DNA of 64,000 bases from Escarpia spicata (lineage: Eukaryota; Annelida; Polychaeta; Sabellida; Siboglinidae): NCBI GenBank assembly GCA_963995525.1, contig OZ023217.1:1350529-1414528 (forward strand). The letters run 5' to 3'. This document shows, piece after piece, positions 19,883 through 31,139 of the stretch (position 1 is the stretch's first letter; each line of letters opens with the position of its first letter). The notes under the pieces were generated by a model. It saw nothing but the letters and a program-made list of their open reading frames with translations. It was not told where the DNA came from and made no database searches. The position numbers were made by a program, and so were the translations under genes.

Positions 19883-20152
19883 TAAAGATAAAGGTAAGTT
19901 CTTATATAGCGCGATATCCAGTCCCCAGGACTGCTCAAAGCGCTTTACACTTTACTCCCTGGCAGACCTGTTCAATCGAACACCATGTCGACTTCTCTGG
20001 GAAGCATTCAGCCACGCTGCAATTAATGCGCGAAGACTATTCGTACACAAATATTCACCTTGCCCAAGGTTCGACACCGCCGCAGAGGATTCGAACCCGC
20101 GTTCTCTCAGTCGAGAGTCCGGAGGTCTTACCGCTGTGCTACTGCGCTCCAC
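19883..20152 (-). mobile_element. tRNA-derived SINE, copy 2 (minus)
   Basis: Reverse complement of the copy-1 type: head GTGGAGCGCAGTAGCACAGC with A box TAGCACAGCGG and B box GGGTTCGAATCC, body GCATTAATTGCAGCGTGGCT, and tail GCGCTATATAAGAACTTACC. It is full length from head to tail. Confidence 0.88.
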
Positions 20153-20222
20153 GAAATAAGAAACATTGTTTGAATTCCCGACCGGAATTTGGGTCGCAGC
20201 CAGAAAAGATTGTTATATACAG

Positions 20223-20725
<503 letters not shown>

Positions 20726-20789
20726 GTCGCACCGTGTGACGGTACGGTGACAGCATGGAAAATTCCACTGAGAGATTTGATTCGTCTGG

Positions 20790-20907
20790 CCAATCAGGAA
20801 GCACAGGCAGTAGTATTGAAATAAATTTGTCACACACGATTCAGGTGTTGTAAGGCTGCGGCACTTTAAATAGGCCGAGCCGCCGTTGACCCGCAGTACC
20901 ACACAAC
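20790..20907 (+). promoter_or_regulatory. Promoter of gene 2 (CCAAT and TATA-like boxes)
   Basis: CCAATCAGG at 20790-20798 and TTTAAATA at 20865-20872, 118 and 43 bp before the ATG. Gene 1 shares the CCAAT box at nearly the same distance. If the TATA-like box is used, transcription would start near 20897 with a very short leader. Confidence 0.6.
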
Positions 20908-20945
20908 ATGGCGTCGTTCGCGCTGCTCGTTGCTGCTCTCTTGGG
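20908..20945 (+). CDS. Gene 2 exon 1 (signal peptide)
   Basis: 38 nt, phase 2 at its 3' end, followed by GTGAGT. Same length and near-identical protein to gene 1 exon 1 (MASF.L.VAAL). The intron is 1.96 kb. Confidence 0.78.
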
Positions 20946-23901
20946 GTGAGTTTACGGGTCCTAACAACAGTTTCATGGCTTGTTCGAAGCTGTAGAGCCG
21001 TCAGATATTGGGCTGCTTCATATGTCGAACACTTGTGCAGTTGATTATTTTCCAAATCGGACGTTTTGTTGCGTTAAGCCACATTCGTTATGTATAGCTG
21101 TGTTACTGCCACTTTCTAGCAACTGTAAGTCTGCATTTGTGTGAAACAGTTCTCAGCTAAATATGTTTCTTAAAAATGGTTTCATCGAGTGCTTCTTCTG
21201 ACGTTTCTTATGGTAACGCGATAGGCTTCATGGGCCACGAAAACTATAGTGGTCCGTTTACAAAACATTCATAGGGTACGAAAGAACTTACGCGGAGGTT
21301 TGACGTAGATTACTTAACACAGAACAATTAATCGCAGAAGACATGCATAGCGTTGCGAACAACTGTATACATAACAATGTAACTAACATAGCGTTGCGAA
21401 CAACTGTATACATAACAATGTAACTAACATAGCATTGCGAACAACTGTATACATAAAAATGTAACTAACATAGCGTTGCGAACAACTGTATACATAACAA
21501 TGTAACTAACATAGCGTTGCGAACAACTGTATACATAACAATGTAACTAACATAGCGTTGCGAATAACTGTATACATAACAACGTAACTAACATAGCGTT
21601 GCGAACAACTGTATACATAAAAATGTAACTAACATAGCGTTGCGAACAACTGTATACATAACAATGTAACTAACATTCAATCAAACTAAGGTTCACACGT
21701 ACGAATGCTTTGTGGAACAGACCCTTAGGCGGCTAAGAACGTACTTAACGCTAAAATGATTGTCTTAGTAAATAATTATTATGTGTGTCCTTTAAATAAG
21801 CAAACAAGGAGTTTACGGGTAGCGCCAAGTAACTGCGTAACTTTAAGTACGTTTCATGAAATCGCCCGTAGCGAGTGGAGGCTCAGGCGTTTTCAATCAG
21901 CACGGTGAAGTCATGCTCAAGTCACGGTCTGATTGTCATCTAGAGCGACAGTCGTACCGCTTTTGTGAGACGGGCGCTGCATTCTAAATATAACCTATTA
22001 GTCATTGTTAATGCAATTTTAGTATCTTCTACAGGATCACCTCCCGAACGTTTTACAAACTATAGTTGTTTCCCGAAATATATTAATATATCAGTCATTC
22101 CAATACTGTGTTTTTGTAATTAACTTTTACATGTCTACTGATTTGGCGTGAAATAATATATGTATTTTAGCACTACTGAATTAATATTACGCAGTTATAT
22201 TCGTATTTAGTTTTCAGGTAAACGCGTTAATTTGTTAACAAAATGTAATGTACGTTTCACCAATAATATTTAAATACTAATGTTGCTTAGTTTAATCTAC
22301 CAAGACTCAAAGCAACAGTTACAGTTGGCAAGTTGACAAAGACGGTATTTATTTATAGAGAGTCCAGCCACGTTTGTGTGTAAGCCATCCTTATAGCTGC
22401 CAATCTTGATTTCAAACGTATTCACACTGTTGTCATTCAAAGGGAAACAAAAAGCATCTTTTTGGGCCTGTGCATCTAAAAGAGTTAATAAAAAATAACC
22501 ATTTGCAAATACAATCAATAGTACTACGCCAGCAGTTTACTAGAATAATCTTGTGGAAGACACATAATTTAAATTGCACCTGCCATTGTGATACAAAGCC
22601 TAAGATCACCAATGCCTACTCTTCTCAATTCGCTAATGGCCAAGCTGAGAATATTACTCTAGTTTGCATCGCCGAATATTTTTGGCGCTGTAACTACTAC
22701 ACATATTACGTCTGCACGGTGCACTGTACGACATTATAATACTACACACTATTCCCGTTTGGCACGTCTGTTATGATATAACGCCCCTGTCGCGCGCCTA
22801 CATGTTGAACGGTAGAGTGCGTACGCACTCCCGTCTCTCGGCAACAGCGAAGACATCATCACCGCATGACGAGCGGCGAAGTAACGTGTGAACTCTTGTT
22901 TCAGGGCTATAGCAATTTCGTCAACAGCTTCGCCAACACCAAGTCCCACCGATGGAACGACCACGCCTTGGTGGGAGTTGCCAAGAACAACCACACAAAG
23001 GCCGGCTACGACAACGATGTGGTGGCAGCGATACCAGCACAGGACACGGCGTCCGTCCACGACCACGGAGTCCCCTGAAACGACCACGGTGTCCCCTGAA
23101 ACGACTGGGGTGCCAACGACTAAAATGTGGTGGCAGCGGTACCAGCGCAGAACGCGGCGTCCGTCCGCGGAGACGACAGGGGTCCCATGGAAGACTCGTG
23201 ACGAATGGACGACTCCTGAGCCGTGGAGCGATTGGACGACCCGTCGACGGTGGGACGATTGGACGACCCGTCGATCGAGGGACGATTCGATGACCCGTCG
23301 CTCGTGGGACGATTGGACGACCCGTCGACCGTGGGATGATTGGACGACCCGTCGATCGTGGGACGATTGGACGACCCGTCGATCGTGGGACGATTGGACG
23401 ACACGTCGACCGTGGAACGATCGGACGACTCCGTCGTGGGAAGATGGTTCAACTCCGTCATGGGACGACTGGACGACTCGGTCGTGGGAACAGCGTACAC
23501 CGTCGTGGATGGGCCGACTGGAGAGCGAGCTACGACGAAGCAGGAAGCAACAGAAGGAAATGGAAAAATCGGAGGAACTGCTGAAAGCCACCGCCGACCG
23601 TACAACGGCTATCCTGGCCGTTGTCATTGTGATTGCCGGGTTCCTGCTGGTGATGGTTGTCTCCAACCAGGTGTGCATGGCCGTCCAACGCTCTCGCAAG
23701 CGTCGCTCCAGTGATATGGTACATCCGGTTGGCATCAGCTCGATTCGCGTCGACTCCAAGCCGTCAGTCAACCCCGCCGGGCCTCTCTTGCCTGCTGAAG
23801 TGATGCCCCATAAAGACGTCAGTCCACCAGCTTACGTCGCTTCTGTCCAAGTCGATGTGCCCCCGCAGACCACAGCCGGCGACACAAAGGCGACTGTTTG
23901 A
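20908..23901 (+). CDS. Gene 2: Trp-repeat single-pass membrane protein with PPxY tail
   Basis: Model: join(20908-20945, 22905-23901), 1035 nt, 344 aa. Exon 1 encodes MASFALLVAALLG and splices at GG|GTGAGT (phase 2) to GCTTGTTTCAG-type acceptor at 22904; the joined signal continues AIAISSTA. The ectodomain has Thr-rich pieces (GTTTPWWE, TTTMWWQRYQ) and then, at about residues 120-200, nine-residue repeats of type WDDWTTRRS. A charged stretch (RRSRKQQKEMEKSEEL) precedes a helix at about 248-270 (AILAVVIVIAGFLLVMVV). The tail contains VNPAGPLLPAEV and PPAY (320-323). Gene 1 shares signal, phase, MWWQRY, helix position and tail. No named family is recognised; a secreted-pathway, plasma-membrane, heavily glycosylated protein is inferred. 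Confidence 0.78.
21347..21675. repeat. 41-bp minisatellite in gene 2 intron, eight copies
   Basis: Unit CATAGCGTTGCGAACAACTG then TATACATAACAATGTAACTAA, almost without divergence, indicating recent amplification. Confidence 0.95.
21700..22860. other. Rest of gene 2 intron, no gene recognised
   Basis: Mixed AT-rich DNA. Small open frames (for example 22297-22518 minus, 22470-22739 plus) have no recognisable domain, no repeat and no splice logic with gene 2. I treat them as chance. Confidence 0.6.
22905..23901 (+). CDS. Gene 2 terminal exon
   Basis: Starts after TTGTTTCAG, with the first base completing a Gly codon from exon 1, and ends at TGA after TKATV. It contains the Thr/Trp ectodomain, the coding minisatellite, the membrane helix and the tail. 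A long reverse-strand open frame covers most of the exon but is a by-product of the GC-rich repeat. Confidence 0.82.
23225..23500 (+). repeat. 27-nt coding minisatellite (WDDWTTRR repeats)
   Basis: About seven 27-nt units (TGGGACGATTGGACGACCCG, TCGATCG) followed by 24-nt variants. Each 27-nt unit encodes Trp-Asp-Asp-Trp-Thr-Thr-Arg-Arg-Ser/Pro. Frame is kept throughout and the period changes only in multiples of three, consistent with selection on the protein. Confidence 0.9.
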
Positions 23902-24194
23902 GAAGTCTCCCACGTGTGACGTAGTGGGGCCTGGACGCCTTGAACCCGATACGCACTGGGAGTGGATCACTATTTTATAGCTTCATAATGTTCGATTGCA
24001 CGGTACCTATGTTTAGCAAAATGTTGCTCCATGATCCGTTTCTGAACATGGATATGATTATACTAGATGACTTTGATATTTATGCTGTGTCCAGATTGTA
24101 ATATTTCGTTGGGTGGTAGTGATTGTAAGGTCAAACCGCTTTAAGACATGGTTTAGCTTTTTGGATGCCAGATGATGGCAGAGGAAAGAATAAA
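23902..24194 (+). terminator. Gene 2 3' UTR and poly(A) signal
   Basis: AATAAA at 24189-24194. The first part (CACGTGTGACG; GGATCACTATTTT) resembles the start of the gene 1 3' UTR. Confidence 0.6.
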
Positions 24195-24454
24195 TATTAA
24201 CACGTTTGGTTTTCTAGAACATCTGTAATGCAGATTTGCGTGCAGTATTAAGAAACAACACGATTTTTTTTATGAGAAATATATATAGTGATCCGTCCTA
24301 GTAATGCCAACGGCAGGGCGAATTCCCTCGTTGTGTCCTTTGAGACATGGTCAGAGTGTGCAGACACCCGGAGAAAAAACCCCGGATGCAGCTTATCTAT
24401 TTACCCAAGATTATCCCCTTTCAAGTGCGACGTTAATCACTGTTGCACCAGATT

Positions 24455-24750
24455 CCATCAGCGCGGTATCGTAGTGTTAGAGCATCGCACTCTCAAACGA
24501 GAGAATCCGGGTTCGAATCCTACTGCGGCCGTTTCGCAGCGTGTGCAGTTTCTTTAATTCCACGTTGCTTCAGTTCATTCAACTATATAAACATATATAT
24601 GACTAATCCTCAGTAATTAAACCGTGGCTGAATGCTTCCCGGAGAGGTGGAGATGATGTTCAAATGAACAAGTCTGTCAGGGAGTGTAGTGTTGTGATCA
24701 GTCTTAAGGACTGGATGCGGCAGTATATGACCATTTACCTTTATTGTTTT
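24455..24750 (+). mobile_element. tRNA-derived SINE, diverged copy 3
   Basis: Head GGTATCGTAGTGTTAGAGC and B box GGGTTCGAATCC are followed by body words shared with the other copies (GTGGCTGAATGCTTCCCGGA; AACAAGTCTGTCAGGGAGTG; GGACTGGATGCGGCAGTATA). It is more diverged than copies 1 and 2. Confidence 0.75.
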
Positions 24751-24771
24751 ACCACAGAAGCACCAACAAAC

Positions 24772-25059
24772 ATGTCTACTCTGTATATCACTATTGTAAT
24801 ATTCATGGTTGCAAGGACAGTGACTGCTTCCATTTGTGTGTGCCTTATCTTTAACAGTAACAAAATGATGCTTCGAGAATGCTCCTTCTCATACGCGCCG
24901 AGCTGTGTCCCCGTGTCAATATGTGACCGTAAGAGTTATCGGTGGAACGGATCCATCTGGTTGCAGTGTGCCGAGTGTGGGGTAGCAGCATGTGTGCCAC
25001 TGCACAATTTAGCAGGCTTTTCTATATTTACCCAGAGCAATGTATTTACCCAGAAATAA
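24772..25059 (+). CDS. Candidate small secreted Cys-rich protein (weak)
   Basis: A 95-codon frame beginning MSTLYITIVIFMVARTVTA, a plausible signal peptide, followed by a segment with about eight cysteines (CVC, REC, SCV, ICD, QCAEC, AACV). The stop codon at 25057-25059 lies inside an AATAAA (25055-25060). It follows directly on the SINE tail. No family was recognised and no homologue is present in the window. It may be chance; expression data would decide. Confidence 0.25.
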   Translation: MSTLYITIVIFMVARTVTASICVCLIFNSNKMMLRECSFSYAPSCVPVSICDRKSYRWNGSIWLQCAECGVAACVPLHNLAGFSIFTQSNVFTQK

Positions 25060-25232
25060 AATTAACAAAATGCATTGTAGCCTTTTTCGTTGCCGCTTAG
25101 CTGTGTAATATGGAGGAAATCTGAAATTAATGCATTACCGTAAACAATACGTTTTAGGGCCTTGCTACGGTAAATACTTAACTTGCTATAGAAGTTCACT
25201 GTCCACGGGATGATGTACACGGATAGGTGTGT

Positions 25233-25470
25233 CCACACTCACTCACTCACTCACTCACTCACTCACTCACTCACTCACTCACTCACTCACTCACTCACTC
25301 ACTCACTCACTCACTCACTCACTCACTCACTCACTCACTCACTCACTCACTCACTCACTCACTCACTCACTCACTCACTCACTCACTCAACTCACTCACT
25401 CACTCAACTCACTCACTCTATCACTCATTCACTCACTCACACTAACTCACCCACTCACTCACCGTACAAA
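25233..25470. repeat. (ACTC)n tetranucleotide microsatellite
   Basis: Nearly pure CACT repeats, degrading after 25388. The Leu-Thr-His-Ser frames are artefacts. Confidence 0.97.
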
Positions 25471-25494
25471 CAAGGTCAACCTTTCTTCAGACTG

Positions 25495-25800
25495 AAACCT
25501 GTTTGGAGATCAGTAGTACACTTTAGAAGAATAAAGCAAAAACTACACCAAAGCTGTATCCTCTCTACATCACTCAATGTCTCAGAATGTTGGGCTATGA
25601 CAGAACTAGACCTCATGTACCTTCCTACCTTCCATCCAAATTGCCTTCGAAATATTCTACTACAACAATCTCAAACAATCAACTGCAAAGACTAACCAGA
25701 CAAAGCAACAAGAACGGCACATTTGCCATAAGAAGATGGAGATGGATCGGACAGGTCCAGAGAAAGTTGTTACAAAACAATTATGGAAGCGACGACTGAT
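25495..25800 (+). mobile_element. LINE reverse-transcriptase C-terminal fragment
   Basis: Translation in two frames gives SECWAMTELDLMYLPTFHPN, CLRNI, TISNNQLQRLTRQ and RRWRWIGQV. This is the post-RT region of non-LTR elements of the YGxECW...RRWRWxGHV type, broken by a frameshift. Confidence 0.65.
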
Positions 25801-26127
25801 TAAGGGAACAGCAGAAGGCCTGCATCACTTTCACATCGGCCAATGTGCCGCCATCTTTTCATGACAACGAGCATGTTTCTTGACGTCACAGTGTGTCGCC
25901 TTGGTCCCCGCCATCACAAGGCAGCGACACGTAATGGGAAACGAGCGTTTCTGTACAGCTTTTTATACAGCTTCCACGTGGGAAGGAAATTCGTATATGT
26001 GCGTGCGTGCGTGGGGAAAGTGGATGGGCGTGTGTGCTCGCGTACATACGTGTGTATGTGATCTGATTTGTGCTTCGTTGACCTCCATATATATATATAC
26101 ACCAATATTGTTTAACACATTTTCGTA

Positions 26128-26250
26128 AAAGTAAATTCTTATATAGCGCCGTATCCAGTCCTCAGGACTGCTCAAAGCGGTTTACACTTTATTCCCTGAC
26201 AGACCTGTTCAATCAGCCACAATCTCGATTACTCTGGGAATGACTCAAAG
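26128..26250 (-). mobile_element. 3' fragment of the tRNA-derived SINE (minus)
   Basis: Reverse complement carries the SINE body and tail (ACAGGTCTGTCAGGGAATA; GGACTGGATACGGCGCTATA; TAAGAATTTACTTTT). The tRNA-like head is missing. Confidence 0.75.
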
Positions 26251-26384
26251 TATCCATGTTGTCTAGACTGACGATGCAGGGCAACTATGAGATATTGAAG
26301 ATTTGTTTTGAAGGAAAATATATATGGAATGAAGCTTCACACACAACTTTACTTACTTAGACTTACTTCCTCCTGTTCCTTGTT

Positions 26385-27778
26385 GATGGCTCGACTTGAA
26401 CACTCATTCGGTATCATCGATAAGGCGCTTGCGTGGCTGAAATCATACATTAGCGAACGGTATCAGAAAGTGGCAGTGGGAAGTGCCGAGTAGGTTGATT
26501 CAATCTTGGCGTGTGGCATCCCCCAAGGGTCGGTGTTGGGCCCTACTTTGTATTGCATGTACACCAAACCTTTCGGAGATATTGTTGCTAAACACGGCAT
26601 GGAGCATCACTGTTACGCTGACGACAATCAAATCTACCTCACGGTTGAACGAGATGAATCAATTGTGGCGGCACTGGCTAAGGTGGAACTGTGTGTTGCG
26701 GAAGTGGCTGCATGGTTGACTAGAAACCAGTTAAAACTTAACAAAGAGAAATCCGAGGCGATCGTTTTTCCTCCAGCGAAGAAACGCGACAGTCTGCCTG
26801 CCAATGTATACATTACAGTAGCCGGCCATCGAATTCAACTATCATCGTGCGTGCGCAGTTTGGGTGTGCTATTTGATAGCAACCTGAAAATGGAACAGCA
26901 GATTGCCAACACTGTGAAAAGCTGCTACTATCATATTAGAAACATTGGGCGAATTCGGCCACACCTGACGGAAGAATCATGCAAGACACTTGTTCACGCA
27001 CTAGTGACATCCCGTTTAGATTATGGGAATGCACTTCTTTATGGTCTCCCACACACGGTGATGCAACGTCTACAAAGGGTGCAGAACTATGCCGCTCGCC
27101 TAATTACTCGCACGAGGAAATACGAACACATCACGCCCGTGTTGCACCGTTTACACTGGCTACCCGTTCATTTGAGACCGACCTACAAAGTGCTGGTGTT
27201 TACGTATTGTGCCTTGAATGGTCTAGCGCCGGACTACATAAGTGAGTTAATTGGCTACCGTCCCATCAACAGAACTCTATGATCTACCTCGCAGCCTCGC
27301 CTTTTGCTCGTACCGGCCTCACAAACTGTTACTCATGGTGATCACCGTTTCGCGGTTTGCTCGGCGGTTCTATGGAACAATTTGCCTCCTACGCTCAGGA
27401 CAGCAACATCATTATAAGTGTTTAAAACACTTTTGAAAACTGACCTTTTAAAACAAGCGTTTTTATAATTCACCGACGAGAACATTTTATGTGCTTTCTA
27501 TTGATAAATATGTTTTTGTTTTATTAGTTTCTTAACATATTTATTGTTATTCTTCTTGTATAAATGAATGTATTTATAGTAGTTTTTTAGAATGTCTTAA
27601 TATGTGTATTTATTTAAAAGTTTTTTTAATGATCTCTCTTTCTTAATTTTTTTAAAGGTAATGTTATATTTTTTACATATTTATTTTTTAGTTAGCATTT
27701 CTTTTTATATAAAATACTATTCTATACGTGTGCATGTATGTAAAGTGATCGGGCGCTATATAAGTACTTTTATTTCTT
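26385..27778 (+). mobile_element. L2/CR1-like LINE, 5'-truncated
   Basis: Begins inside the reverse transcriptase (LAWLKSYISERYQKVAVGSA, one stop, then ACGIPQGSVLGPTLYCMYTK). It has the catalytic YADD (HCYADDNQIYL), the thumb (RLDYGNALLYGLP; RLQRVQNYAARLITRTRK) and LHWLPVHLRPTYKVLVFTY, ending near 27282, with further decayed frames to 27440. The 3' UTR closes with GGGCGCTATATAAGTACTTT at about 27752-27772, resembling the SINE tails. An in-frame stop near 26492 makes it inactive. Confidence 0.82.
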
Positions 27779-27779
27779 T

Positions 27780-30615
27780 GGCCTCATTCCAGGTAATTTC
27801 CTTTTCTGCCAGATCTTCTTTAAATGTCTTGCGCCAGGTCTTAGTCGACCGTCCTCTCCTTCTGTTTCCACTTTCAGGCACCCACTCCATTGCTACATGT
27901 GCTGTTCTATCTCTCTCTCTTGGTAGGCGTAGGATATGTCCCGCTAGTCTTCGTCGTCGAGACTTAACTATGTAATGCAGGCTATCCAGACCTGCCCTCC
28001 TCATCACTTCTTCATTGGTGATGTGCTCTTTCCACGATATGCCCAATATGAACCGGAGACATCGTTGGTGGAATATGTCTAGTTTTTTTATATCCTCGCC
28101 GTATTCTTCCACGTTTCACTGGCATATATCGCTGTTGGTATTACGATTGACATGTAAAGACGTAATTTTATGTCCTTTCTGATGGTGTTACTGGACCATA
28201 TTGGACGTAGTCACTGGACCACTGCTGACGCCTTGACTACATTCGCTCGTGCATCTACTTCCGCGTCGCCTTTCCTAGAGATGTAGCTTCCGAGGTAAGG
28301 GAAGTTCTCGACGCATTGCAAATCTTACTGACCGATCACAATGTGGGGGTCAGATCCATCACCAACTGACAATGTTTTTGCCTTCCCATAGCTGATTCGT
28401 AATCCGACCATCTCTCCATTTTCGTTAAAATTATTGGTCATCTCTTGCAGGATCTCCGGCGTGTGGCTGAGCAGTGCAATATCATCGGCAAAGTCAAGGT
28501 CTGTCAACCTATTATTTATCCATTTAACACCAAAGTTCGGATCTTGCATCGTTTTCCTCATGATGAAGTCGACAACAACAACAAAGAGGAAAAGGGACAG
28601 GATGCAACCTTGACGTACACCTGTCTCTATATCGAAAATGTCTGTGTAGCCATCAATGGTCTTGATGCAGCAGTTGATGTTTCGGTATAGCGATTTGAAA
28701 ATGTCTATATATTTGCTTGGTATGCCGTATAGCTTCAAGATTTGCTATAGCGAATCTCTGTGGACACTGTCAAAAGCATTCTTAAAGTCAATGAAATTGA
28801 CTAAAAGAGGTATCTGGAACTGTCTGCTTTGCTCGATGATGTTTCGCAATGTGAAGATCTGCTCTTCGAAAACCAGCTTGTTCCTCTCGGAAGTGTTAGT
28901 CAACTGCTGTCTTAAGCCGGTTTAGGATCACGCTGCAGAACACCTTTACTGACATCAATGTTATTTCTCGCCAGTTATTGCAATCGCTCAGGCACCCCTT
29001 CTTTTGTAACGTCATGATCACTCCTCGTCTCCAATAAACAGGACCTTCCTCCTCAGACCAGATCAGATTGAACAAGTAGGTTAACTCGTCTACAACCCCG
29101 TCCTTGCCATGTTTCAATAGTTCGGCCGATACTTCATCAAGGCCCGCTGCCTTGTTGTTCTTGAGGCTATCGATGGCTTTGGAGACTTCTGCCCTGGTGA
29201 TGTCATTGGTGATTACATCAAGCTCTTTTGTGTTTGGTTCCTGTTCGAAGTTGAAGTGTGTGGTTGGTGTTGGTTGATTTAGTATTTCTCGGAGGTGTTC
29301 AGTCCACCTCGTGGCTTGTTCCTCGCTTGTTAGAAGCACTCTGCCATCCTTCTCTTTTATTGGTATGTTGGAATTGCTTTTCGCGCTAGTTAGCTCTCTC
29401 ACAATCCTATACAGCGTTTTCGAGTCATTCCGTTCTGCTGCTCTTTGTGTTTCTTTACCTTCCTCTTCTAACAATTTCCTCTCTGTCCTACAGCTCTTTT
29501 TTACATTTTTGTCCGGTTTCCTGTATTCCTCATCTGATGATCTCCATTGTTGGAGGTTTCTAGCTGCTTGATCTCTTCTGATCTTCATATCCTTCCTTTT
29601 ATAAATCAATTTCCACGAGTCTTCAGTAATCCACTGTTCTCTGTTGGACTCTATTCTCCTTCCTAATACTACATTCGCGCCCTCCGTTACGGCTTGAAGG
29701 AATAGCTGCCATTGCTCTTCTAAGTCGGTTGAGTGTTGTAGCGCTTGGAATCTGTTCTTAGCTTCCTCGTAGAATTGTTTTGATGTGTCTGTGTTCTTTA
29801 AGTTATCTGTCGCATATGGCCTGACCGTCTTCACCGTCTTGACTCTCTTTAACTTCAAGCGGATCTTACCAATCACAAGGTTGTGGTCAGAGCCAACATC
29901 TGCCCCTCTATAGGTTCGGACGTCCTGTAGAGATGTACGCCATCTACTACTAATGCAGACGTAATCAATCTCATTCGATGTATTGCCATCTGGTGAGATC
30001 CAGGTTTTCTCGTGAATGCGTTTATGTTTGAAGAAGGTGTTGCCAATGCTAATACCACTGGCGGTGCTTATCGAGAACAATCGTTCATCGTTATCATTCG
30101 TATATCCAACTGAACCGTGAGGTCCAACCGTAGTATACATTTCTCTTATGTCTCCATCCAGCTTCGCGTTAAAGTCTCCTACCACCACTTTTATGTCAAA
30201 GCTTGGTATCTCGTCAAGCCCGTTCTGGAGTTGGTCGTAAAAGGTGTCCTTTTCCTCGTCTGCGGCGACTTCGGTTGTGGCATATACTTGCACTACGGTG
30301 ACTTTGACATGTCTGGTGTTGAACCTCGCTGTGATGATGCGTTCACTAACTGGCTTCCACCCTATCAGTGCTTTTGTAGTATCCTTATTCAGGATGATGC
30401 CACTCCATGTACGTGGTGATCTTCATTTCCGGAGTAGAGTACAGTTTTATCTCCGCTGTTGAAGCGTCCCTGTCCTGTCCATCTAATCTCGCTTACGCCT
30501 AGAAAATCTAGAAGGTAAGAGCCTTCATTTCCTTCAGCACTTGCTCCATCCGCCCGCTCTGAAAGAGCGTTCGAACGTTCCGTGTGCCTACTCTGGTGTT
30601 AGTTTTAGCGTTAAA
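27780..30615 (-). mobile_element. RTE-like LINE, nearly full length but frameshifted (minus)
   Basis: In minus order: start region TRVGTRNVRTLFQSGRMEQV (about 30600); endonuclease frame 30293-28896 (VVVGDFNAKLDGD, RGADVGSDHNLVIGKIRLKL); RT entry KNNKAAGLDEVSAELLK and WREITLMSV; after a break, RT core 28738-28325 (GVRQGCILSLFLFVVVVDF, LDFADDIALLSHTPE); and the C-terminal piece 28112-27756 (RRRRLAGHILRLPRERDR, RRRGRSTKTWRKTFKEDL). Catalytic FADD is intact but at least two frame breaks make it a pseudogene. It abuts the LINE tail at 27778. The clade name is tentative. Confidence 0.82.
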
Positions 30616-30914
30616 GATATGGCTCATCGAGGGTCCAGCTTCCTGACGGCTTTCACTCAACCCTGTCATAGATACATGTGTAGGTGTAGATACATATGTA
30701 GATGCAGATGCATCAACATGTATGGATGTGCCTTCTCTTCATCCCCTTGAAAGTGTACCGGAATGGCTTCTTCTCGTCGTTTCTGTAGTAGGGTTTGTTT
30801 GGAGTATGCCCAACCCTCCTCCCTTTTCAACCTGGATTGGGACAGGCTATGGCGGAGTTGACACACAACCTTGAGCACATAAATTGCGTGCCCTCAAATT
30901 CACGAGGCAGATGG

Positions 30915-31105
30915 CCATCTTTCCCTCTCTCTGTATCTCCGTCTCCCTGTCACTCTTGTGTGTCTCCAACTCCCTCTCTCTCCGATCTCTTCCCCATTTC
31001 TATCTCTCTATCTCCCTCCCTCCCTCCCTCCCTCTTTTCCTCCCTCCCTTCCTCCCTCCCTCTCTCTCTCTCTCTCTACCCCCCTCCCTCCCTCTCACCC
31101 ACCCT
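30915..31105. repeat. Polypyrimidine (TCCC)n/(TC)n tract
   Basis: CT-only rich sequence just left of the LINE containing the 60-bp array. A comparable CTCACCCA-rich tract lies just right of that LINE (34495-34575), so the element may have inserted into one pyrimidine-rich region. Confidence 0.9.
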
Positions 31106-31139
31106 GTTTACGGTTTTGTTCAAGACAAAAACGTAAACA

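Noticed and set aside
22749..23771. 340-codon minus-strand open frame opposite gene 2
   Set aside because: It is produced by the GC-rich 27-nt coding repeat. The plus strand has signal exon, splice phase, helix and a paralogue; the minus frame has none.
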